Shown one piece after another: positions 6,611 through 11,134 of a stretch of DNA of 11,134 nt. The notes under the pieces were generated by a model that was not told the DNA's origin, searched no databases, and saw only the letters and a program-made list of their open reading frames with translations. Each line of letters opens with the position of its first letter. Position 1 is the stretch's first letter. The translations under genes were made by a program, and so were the position numbers. This DNA is from Cenarchaeum sp. GTDB lineage: Archaea > Thermoproteota > Nitrososphaeria > Nitrososphaerales > Nitrosopumilaceae. The stretch is taken from assembly GCA_007570915.1 (NCBI GenBank), contig RKSK01000134.1:1-11134 (forward strand). The letters are read 5' to 3'.

Positions 6611-7434
6611 GCCATGGCCTCCAGCGCCCCAAAGTCGACGTGCCTCCCCACCTCGCGCGCCAGGCGCGAGCATGCGGCCCCGAGGGCCGCGGGCCGCGGC
6701 ATCGCGCGCCGCGCCGGCGCGTCGCCCATCGAGTCCTCCTCGGGGAGCCCGACGCGCATGACGGGGACGGTCCCGAGGACGGGCTTTTTTGTGGCGCGCT
6801 CGAGGCGCGCATAGCCGCGCCGCAGGATGCGCGCGTCGCCGCGAAACTTGTTGACGAGTATGCCGCGCACGAGGCGGCGGTGGCGCGCCTCGAGGAGGGC
6901 CATCGTGCCCACGACGGCCGCAAACGCGCCGCCGCGCGAGATGTCGGCGACGAGGACCACCGCGGCCCGCGCGGCCTCGGCCATGGCCATGTTGGCGATG
7001 TCGCCGGAGCCGATGTTTATCTCCGCCGGCGAGCCGGCCCCCTCGATGACGACAATGTCATGCGAGGCCTCGAGGCGCCGCAGGGCCGCGCGTGCGGCCC
7101 GCAGGCCGCGGCCCCTCGCGAACGCATAGTACTCGCGCGCGCGCATCCTCGCGAGCAGCCTCCCGTTGACGTAGACGTCTGACGAGTCGTCCCCGGCGGG
7201 CCGCAGGAGTATGGGGTTGAGGTCCGGCCGCGCCTCGCACCTGGCCGCGACGGCCTGGACCGCCTGCGCGCGCGAGACGAGCCCCCCGCCGGCCCTGTGC
7301 GCGTAGCGCGACATGTTCTGGGCCTTGAACGGCGCGACGCTGTGCCCTCGGTCAGAGAGCGCGCGGCAGACCGCCGTGGCGATCGTCGTCTTGCCCGCGC
7401 CCGAGGACGTCCCCTGGACCATTATGGCGGTCAT
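6601..7434 (-). CDS. cobQ: Cobyric acid synthase CobQ/CbiP, synthetase domain only (no glutaminase domain)
   Basis: CobQ amidates four side chains of adenosylcobyrinic acid a,c-diamide using ATP and ammonia. The synthetase domain is clear: P-loop GTSSGAGKT (8-16), APFKAQNMS (34-42), SRAQAVQA (54-61), LNPILLRP (72-79), EGAGSPAEIN (131-140), NKFRGD (195-200) and LPEEDS (230-235). Normal CobQ is close to 490 residues, with a class I glutamine amidotransferase domain after this point. Here the protein ends at residue 277 after a short helical tail (LAREVGRHVDFGALEAMA). The next gene, intact cbiB, overlaps its end, so no displaced or frameshifted glutaminase domain is hidden downstream. The start ATG overlaps the cobD stop as ATGA. 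Ammonia may come from a separate glutaminase subunit or be used free; both are inference. Confidence 0.92.
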   Translation of the reverse strand: MTAIMVQGTSSGAGKTTIATAVCRALSDRGHSVAPFKAQNMSRYAHRAGGGLVSRAQAVQAVAARCEARPDLNPILLRPAGDDSSDVYVNGRLLARMRAREYYAFARGRGLRAARAALRRLEASHDIVVIEGAGSPAEINIGSGDIANMAMAEAARAAVVLVADISRGGAFAAVVGTMALLEARHRRLVRGILVNKFRGDARILRRGYARLERATKKPVLGTVPVMRVGLPEEDSMGDAPARRAMPRPAALGAACSRLAREVGRHVDFGALEAMACR

Positions 7435-8525
7435 ACGGATGCCAGGGCCTTGAGGAGGACCGCGTTCTCGGAGCGGCCCCTCAGGGATATGCGTATGTGC
7501 GACGAGTCAAGGCCGCTAAACGACGAGCAGTCGCGCACGAGGACGCGCCTCTTGAGGAGCAGGTCGCGCAGGGGGCGCGCGTGGCGCTTGCGCGACCTCA
7601 CCAGCACAAAGTTCGCCGCGCTCTTGCCCACGCACGAGTACCCGCCGAGCCCGCCGACCCCGTCGCAGATGAACTTTCTCTCCCTGTGGCAGGCGGTCCT
7701 CGCCTTTCGCACGTGCGAGGCGTTGGAGGACGACGAGAGGAGCGGCATGGCGACCATCGCGACGCGCTCGGCCAGGCCCGAGACGCCCCACGGGACCGCC
7801 GAGGCGCGCAGGGCCGCGGCCGTGCGCCCGCAGCCGGCGGCGTAGCCAAAGCGCACGCCGGGGACGCCAAACGTCTTTGTGATCGAGTGGACCACATAGA
7901 GGTTCTCGCGCGCGGCCGCCTCGCCCAGGATCGACTCGCCCCCGGGCGCAAACTCGATGAACGCCTCGTCGACGAGGACCTGCGAGCCCCTCCTTGCGGC
8001 CTCGTCTACGATCTCCAGGACGGACTTTCGCTGGACGAGCTCGCCCGTTGGGTTGTTTGGGCGGCAGACTAGGACGCAGCCGGACCTCGGGATCATCGAG
8101 AGGAACCCGCCCAGGTTGGCGCGCAGCTCCAGGGCGCCGGCCTCCCTGACGGCCCCGCCGCAGAGCCTCGCCGCCGAGGCGTACTCGCCAAAGGTCGGCG
8201 CCTGCACCAGGACGCCCGTGCCGGCCCTGACAAACGCGCGGCACCAGCCGTGTATGAGCTCCGACGCGCCGGCCCCCACGACGACGCTGCCCGCGCCGAC
8301 CCCCCTCGCGCGCGCGACGGCCGCGCGGAGCGCGGCGTACTCGGGGTCGGGGTACGCAATCGCCGTCTCTATCCCGCGCGCGAGGGCCGCGACTATGGGG
8401 CCGGGCGGGCCGAGCGGCCCGACGCTCGAGCTAAAGTCCATGACGCCCCCGGCGGCGCCGCCGCGCACAGAGTGCGGCCCGCCGTGGACGGCCCGCCTGT
8501 GCGTGGCGGCCTCGCTGCGCATCAT
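7431..8525 (-). CDS. cobD: L-threonine-O-3-phosphate decarboxylase CobD (PLP enzyme of the HisC-like fold)
   Basis: This 364-residue PLP-dependent enzyme probably makes (R)-1-amino-2-propanol O-2-phosphate, the linker of the cobalamin nucleotide loop. Motifs are HGG (14-16), DFSSSVGPLGPP (30-41), YPDPEYAALR (58-67), GASELIH (86-92), CRPNNPTGEL (154-163), VDEAFIEF (185-192) and SITKTFGVPGVRFGY (214-228), where Lys217 should form the Schiff base with PLP. The substrate-carboxylate Arg is in HIRISLR near the C-terminus. Histidinol-phosphate aminotransferase is the main alternative, but the N-terminal HGG and DFSxxxxPLGPP pattern and the operon favour CobD. Two tandem ATG codons (8525 and 8522) could start it. 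It is the first gene of the operon, with a TATA-like box about 28 nt upstream, so the mRNA is probably leaderless. Confidence 0.92.
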   Translation of the reverse strand: MMRSEAATHRRAVHGGPHSVRGGAAGGVMDFSSSVGPLGPPGPIVAALARGIETAIAYPDPEYAALRAAVARARGVGAGSVVVGAGASELIHGWCRAFVRAGTGVLVQAPTFGEYASAARLCGGAVREAGALELRANLGGFLSMIPRSGCVLVCRPNNPTGELVQRKSVLEIVDEAARRGSQVLVDEAFIEFAPGGESILGEAAARENLYVVHSITKTFGVPGVRFGYAAGCGRTAAALRASAVPWGVSGLAERVAMVAMPLLSSSSNASHVRKARTACHRERKFICDGVGGLGGYSCVGKSAANFVLVRSRKRHARPLRDLLLKRRVLVRDCSSFSGLDSSHIRISLRGRSENAVLLKALASV

Positions 8526-8548
8526 CGCGCGCGGCGCGGATATCGCGC

Positions 8549-8560
8549 TGTTTTAGCCTT
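8549..8560 (-). promoter_or_regulatory. Probable TATA box of the cobD-cobQ-cbiB-cobS-cobY operon
   Basis: On the minus strand AAGGCTAAAACA provides an AT-rich core (CTAAAACA) centred about 28 nt before the cobD ATG, the same spacing as the other promoters in the window. It is a weaker match to the archaeal consensus than the others. No room remains for a cobalamin riboswitch. Confidence 0.5.
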
Positions 8561-8582
8561 TTGCGCCGCGCGGCGCGCGCAA
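8561..8582. promoter_or_regulatory. 22-bp inverted repeat between the divergent cobD and asd TATA boxes; candidate operator
   Basis: TTGCGC (8561-8566) and GCGCAA (8577-8582) form a perfect 6-bp dyad around ten G/C bases. The site fills the space between the cobD TATA box (8549-8560) and the asd TATA box (8585-8592). A protein bound here could affect both promoters. G/C-rich dyads are common in such DNA, so the role is inferred from position only. Confidence 0.35.
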
Positions 8583-8584
8583 GG

Positions 8585-8592
8585 TTATTAAC
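8585..8592 (+). promoter_or_regulatory. TATA box of asd
   Basis: TTATTAAC lies in otherwise almost pure G/C sequence, centred about 28 nt upstream of the asd ATG (8617). The purine-rich AAGG just before it may serve as the BRE. The region between it and the start includes a perfect 14-bp G/C palindrome (8598-8611) that would span the predicted transcription start. Confidence 0.65.
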
Positions 8593-8616
8593 GCGGCGCG
8601 GCGCGCGCCGCCGCGC

Positions 8617-9699
8617 ATGGAAAAGCTGCGCGTCGCCATCGTCGGCGTCACGGGGATTGTGGGCCAGGAGTTCGTCCACGCCCTCGAGGGCCACCCGTGG
8701 TTTGCCGTGACGCAGATAGCTGCGTCCGAGCGCAGCGCCGGCAAGACGTACGCCGAGGCCCTCTCGTCGGACCCCAGCGGGATCGTCGCCTGGGACGGCA
8801 GCGGCAGGATACCGGGGTACGTCGCGGGCATGAGGATACGCTCGATCGACGGGCTGGACCCCTCGGAGCTCGAGCTCGTCTTTTCGGCCGTCGAGTCCGG
8901 CGCGGCCCGCGACATAGAGACGCGCCTGGCCGCCGACGTGCCCGTGATCAGCACGAGCTCGGCGTACCGGTACGAGGACGACGTGCCCATACTCATACCG
9001 GGGATCAACGACGACCACGCCGACCTGCTTGACGCGCAGAGCCGCAACCGCGGCTGGAAGGGGTGGGTCGCGCCGCTGCCCAACTGCACGACGACGGGCC
9101 TGGCCATAACGCTCAAGCCGCTCCACGACTCGCACGGGGCCAGGAGGGTGGTCATGACGTCGATGCAGGCCCTCTCCGGCGCGGGCCGCTCGCCCGGCGT
9201 GAGCGCGATGAACATCACCGACAACATCGTCCCGTACATACCAAAGGAGGAGAAAAAGGTCAGGATAGAGACGCGCAAGATACTCGGCACGCTTCGCGAC
9301 GGGAGGATAGAGGAGGCCGACATCCGCGTGAGCTGCACGTGCACGAGGGTCCCCGTGCTCGACGGCCACACCGAGTCGGTCCTTGTCGGGACGGACCGCG
9401 AGATTGACGCCGAGGCCGCAAAGAGGGCGTACGGCGAGTACGGCCGGGCCGTCTCGACTGCGGGCCTGCCGTCGGCGCCGGCGGACTATTTTGCGGTCCA
9501 CGACGACCCCATGCGCCCGCAGCCGCGCATAGAGCGCGAGGTCGGCGACGGCATGACGACGACGATCGGGCGCATCGAGGAGGACGACCTGCTGGGCCAC
9601 GGCGTCAAGTACGTCCTGTTCTCGCACAACAAAAAGATGGGCTCGGCCAAGGGCGCCGTCCTCCTCGCCGAGATGCTCCACAAGAAGGGCAAGGTCTAG
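8617..9699 (+). CDS. asd: Aspartate-semialdehyde dehydrogenase (archaeal/fungal type)
   Basis: Asd reduces L-aspartyl-4-phosphate to aspartate semialdehyde with NADPH, the branch point to threonine, methionine and lysine. The 360-residue protein has a dinucleotide-binding GVTGIVG (10-16), STSSAYR (112-118), the catalytic Cys157 in LPNCTTTG, SGAGRSPGV (187-195) and His251 in RVPVLDGHTE, all in the order typical of the longer archaeal/fungal Asd group. The ATG at 8617 follows a TATA box at leaderless spacing. It is transcribed divergently from cobD, whose substrate derives from threonine. In Sulfolobales a malonyl-CoA reductase of the carbon-fixation cycle arose from this family, so an acyl-CoA reductase role is a less likely alternative; full conservation of the Asd motifs favours the classical function. 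Confidence 0.94.
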   Translation: MEKLRVAIVGVTGIVGQEFVHALEGHPWFAVTQIAASERSAGKTYAEALSSDPSGIVAWDGSGRIPGYVAGMRIRSIDGLDPSELELVFSAVESGAARDIETRLAADVPVISTSSAYRYEDDVPILIPGINDDHADLLDAQSRNRGWKGWVAPLPNCTTTGLAITLKPLHDSHGARRVVMTSMQALSGAGRSPGVSAMNITDNIVPYIPKEEKKVRIETRKILGTLRDGRIEEADIRVSCTCTRVPVLDGHTESVLVGTDREIDAEAAKRAYGEYGRAVSTAGLPSAPADYFAVHDDPMRPQPRIEREVGDGMTTTIGRIEEDDLLGHGVKYVLFSHNKKMGSAKGAVLLAEMLHKKGKV

Positions 9700-9700
9700 G

Positions 9701-9720
9701 GGCGCGCGCGGGAACGCGCC
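9701..9720. terminator. Short G/C hairpin just after the asd stop codon
   Basis: GGCGCG (9701-9706) and CGCGCC (9715-9720) form a perfect 6-bp stem with an 8-base loop, immediately after the asd stop. The TTTT at 9731-9734 follows but belongs to the lrp TATA box. It may help end the asd transcript, but such stems arise easily in G/C-rich DNA. Confidence 0.25.
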
Positions 9721-9729
9721 GAGTATAGA

Positions 9730-9737
9730 CTTTTAAC
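9730..9737 (+). promoter_or_regulatory. TATA box of the lrp-like/ctaB transcription unit
   Basis: CTTTTAAC is centred about 27 nt upstream of the GTG at 9761, matching the spacing of the other promoters here. This supports the GTG as start codon and a leaderless mRNA. It shows that the regulator has its own promoter and need not depend on read-through from asd. Confidence 0.65.
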
Positions 9738-9760
9738 CCAACGCCGCGCGCGCGCGCACG

Positions 9761-10234
9761 GTGTCACCGCAAGGGGCCGTCGACGACCTGGACCTGAGGA
9801 TACTCGACGGCCTTGCAAGGGACTCGTCGGTATCGGTCCCGAGCCTCGCGCGCAAGATGGGCATAAGCACGTCAGTCGCGTACTCGCGCATACGCCGGCT
9901 CGTCAAGAGGGGCGTCATAGGCGGGTACACGATCTCCATAGACGAGGGCAGCCTGGGGTACAGGGTGAGGGCCCACGTGGGGATCAGCATGGACATCCGC
10001 AGGCGCGACGCCGTGATTGCGGCCCTCCTCAAGACGCCCGGCGTGACCGGCGTCGCCGAGGTCACGGGGCGCTTTGACGCGTTTGTGACGGTCCACACGA
10101 GGACGCTCGCCGAGATGCACGACCTCGTCTCGGAGGGGATCGGCGGGATACCCGGCGTCCTCTCGTCCGAGTCGTTCATAGAGATGAAGTCCTCGTCCGC
10201 CCCGGCGCCGGGGGCCGCGGCGGGGGCGCGCTGA
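9761..10234 (+). CDS. Lrp/AsnC-family transcriptional regulator
   Basis: This 157-residue protein has the two-part Lrp/AsnC layout. Residues 8-55 form a winged helix-turn-helix (LDLRILDGLARDS, then LARKMGISTSVAYSRIRRL and GVIGGYTI). Residues 68-142 form the ligand-binding RAM domain, with TPGVTGVAEVTGRFDAFV around the usual GxxD position (GRFD 103-106). The tail after residue 144 is Ala/Pro/Ser-rich and probably disordered. Such proteins form dimers or octamers and often respond to amino acids; the target and ligand cannot be read from sequence. The start is GTG, fixed by TATA spacing. Its position after asd and one base before ctaB allows local regulation of amino-acid or heme genes, but that is inference. 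Confidence 0.93.
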   Translation: MSPQGAVDDLDLRILDGLARDSSVSVPSLARKMGISTSVAYSRIRRLVKRGVIGGYTISIDEGSLGYRVRAHVGISMDIRRRDAVIAALLKTPGVTGVAEVTGRFDAFVTVHTRTLAEMHDLVSEGIGGIPGVLSSESFIEMKSSSAPAPGAAAGAR

Positions 10235-10235
10235 G

Positions 10236-11134
10236 TTGCAGCGCCAGGGCGCCGCCTCGCGCGTCGCCGTGTACTATGAGCTCACAAAGCCAAAGATATG
10301 GTACCTCCTCGCGTTCACGGCCCTGGGGGCCACGGCCGTCGCGTCGAGCCTGCACGGCGTCGAGGTATCCGGCGCGACGTGGGCCCTCGTGCTCGGCAGC
10401 GTGGTCGCCGGCTCGGCTGCGGCGAACACGCTCACAAACTACCACGACAGGGACATTGACGCGATAATGGAGCGCACGCAGGGCCGGCCCCTGCCGTCGG
10501 GGAGGATATCGCCGCCCGAAAAGGCGCGCAACTTTGGCCTCGCGCTCGCCGCCGCGTCGCTCGCCATGGCCATGGGGATATCGGCGACGGCGACGCCGGA
10601 GCAGGGCGCGTGGGCCACGGCGTTCATCGCCTTTGGGCTGCTCAACAACGTGCTGGTCTACTCGTACGGCCTCAAGCGGCGCAGCTGGACAAACATCATC
10701 CTGGGCGGCCTCTGCGGGGGCTCGCCGGCCATGGTCGGCTGGGTCGCAGTCACGACGGCCGACCTCTGGACGATGGGCCTGGCGATGGCGGGCCTCGTGT
10801 TCATATGGATACCGCTGCACATATGGAGCCTCACGCTGCACTTTCGGTCCGACTATAACGCAGTCAGGGTGCCGATGCTGACGGCCGTGAGGGCGGAGGG
10901 GGCGTCCGCGCGGATAATCGCCGCCTCGACGGTCGCGATGGTCGCCTTTAGCGCGGCGCCCCTTTTCATAGCGCTCGAGGGCGGCGGGCCGGCCGCGGGG
11001 CCCGTGTACCTCTGGACGGCCGCGGCGTCCGGCGCGCTCATGGTCGCGCTCTCGGCGTGGGTCGTGGCGAGGCCGACGGAGAGCGCGTCGTGGGTGCTGT
11101 TCAAGTTCTCTAGCCCCTACCTCGCGGTCCTCTT
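10236..11134 (+). CDS. ctaB: Protoheme IX farnesyltransferase (heme O synthase), 3' truncated by the window
   Basis: This integral membrane UbiA-superfamily enzyme adds a farnesyl group to protoheme IX, giving heme O for a heme-copper oxidase. About 299 codons are present and the frame is open at the window end, so the protein is nearly complete. Motifs include ELTKPKIWYLL (15-25), the Asp-rich prenyl-diphosphate site NYHDRDIDAIMERT (68-81) followed by GRPLPSGRISP, the second-loop motif YGLKRRSWTNIILGG (144-158) and IPLHIWSLTLHFRSDYNAV (192-210). Several hydrophobic helices separate them. I chose the TTG at 10236-10238, one base after the lrp-like stop codon; a GTG at 10269, just before YYELTKPK, is an alternative start. 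No promoter is visible between it and the regulator, so the two are probably co-transcribed. Confidence 0.93.
   Translation, partial: MQRQGAASRVAVYYELTKPKIWYLLAFTALGATAVASSLHGVEVSGATWALVLGSVVAGSAAANTLTNYHDRDIDAIMERTQGRPLPSGRISPPEKARNFGLALAAASLAMAMGISATATPEQGAWATAFIAFGLLNNVLVYSYGLKRRSWTNIILGGLCGGSPAMVGWVAVTTADLWTMGLAMAGLVFIWIPLHIWSLTLHFRSDYNAVRVPMLTAVRAEGASARIIAASTVAMVAFSAAPLFIALEGGGPAAGPVYLWTAAASGALMVALSAWVVARPTESASWVLFKFSSPYLAVL

Noticed and set aside
7431..8525. cobD as a histidinol-phosphate aminotransferase (hisC)
   Set aside because: The fold is shared, but the HGG and DFSSSVGPLGPP N-terminal motifs and the overlap with four cobalamin genes favour the threonine-phosphate decarboxylase.
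8526..8616. A possible cobalamin riboswitch ahead of the cobalamin operon
   Set aside because: The TATA box is only about 28 nt from the start codon, so there is no leader RNA to hold one, and no B12-box-like sequence is visible.
8593..8616. Alternating GC runs here and in other promoter regions as possible special repeats or Z-DNA sites
   Set aside because: Such runs occur throughout the window and are explained by the high GC content; only the positioned dyad at 8561-8582 was kept.
8431..9681. A minus-strand frame of 416 codons antisense to asd
   Set aside because: The composition is shadow-like (Arg, Ala, Asp, Val-rich) with no family motifs, and the plus strand encodes a full Asd.
10176..10841. 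A minus-strand frame antisense to the 3' end of the regulator and ctaB
   Set aside because: It has no recognisable motifs and overlaps well-supported plus-strand genes.

Overview
The window comes from a GC-rich archaeon. Four things show the domain: a group II chaperonin (thermosome), the archaeal/eukaryotic ribosomal proteins L44e and S27e, the archaeal CobY guanylyltransferase in place of bacterial CobU, and AT-rich TATA boxes standing out of GC-rich DNA about 26-31 nt before start codons. My best guess for the phylum is Nitrososphaerota (Thaumarchaeota), perhaps a Cenarchaeum-like lineage, because of the cobalamin gene set and a heme O synthase beginning YYELTKPKIWYLL. The domain is near certain; the phylum is an inference from memory of these families.

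Layout. Positions 1-246 (+) hold the 3' end of a coiled-coil gene with an 11-residue repeat. A 124-bp convergent gap with a hairpin follows. The thermosome gene (371-2005, -) comes next. Upstream of it lies a divergent adenine-deaminase-family gene (2031-3803, -), whose last codons form the thermosome TATA box. A 70-bp divergent promoter region separates that gene from rpl44e-rps27e (3874-4355, +), which overlap by ATGA. S27e then runs 37 bp into the 3' end of the next minus-strand operon.

The centrepiece is a five-gene minus-strand operon, cobD-cobQ-cbiB-cobS-cobY (8525 down to 4319). Every junction overlaps, by 4, 10, 8 and 4 bp. It covers late cobalamin assembly: the aminopropanol-phosphate linker (CobD), side-chain amidation (CobQ), linker attachment (CbiB), GTP activation (CobY) and nucleotide-loop joining (CobS). 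CobQ is only 277 residues and has no glutaminase domain.

A 91-bp divergent promoter region with a 22-bp inverted repeat leads to asd (8617-9699, +), an Lrp/AsnC regulator (9761-10234, +) and, one base later, the 5' part of a heme O synthase gene, ctaB (10236 to the window end). Asd supplies the aspartate-to-threonine pathway, and CobD uses threonine phosphate, so the divergent pair may be metabolically linked.

I found no mobile elements, CRISPR arrays, tRNA or rRNA genes. Most of the window is ordinary core archaeal metabolism. The points most worth a second look are the single-domain CobQ, the altered metal-site motifs of the adenine-deaminase relative, the stop codon inside a TATA box, and the uniformly leaderless promoter spacing.
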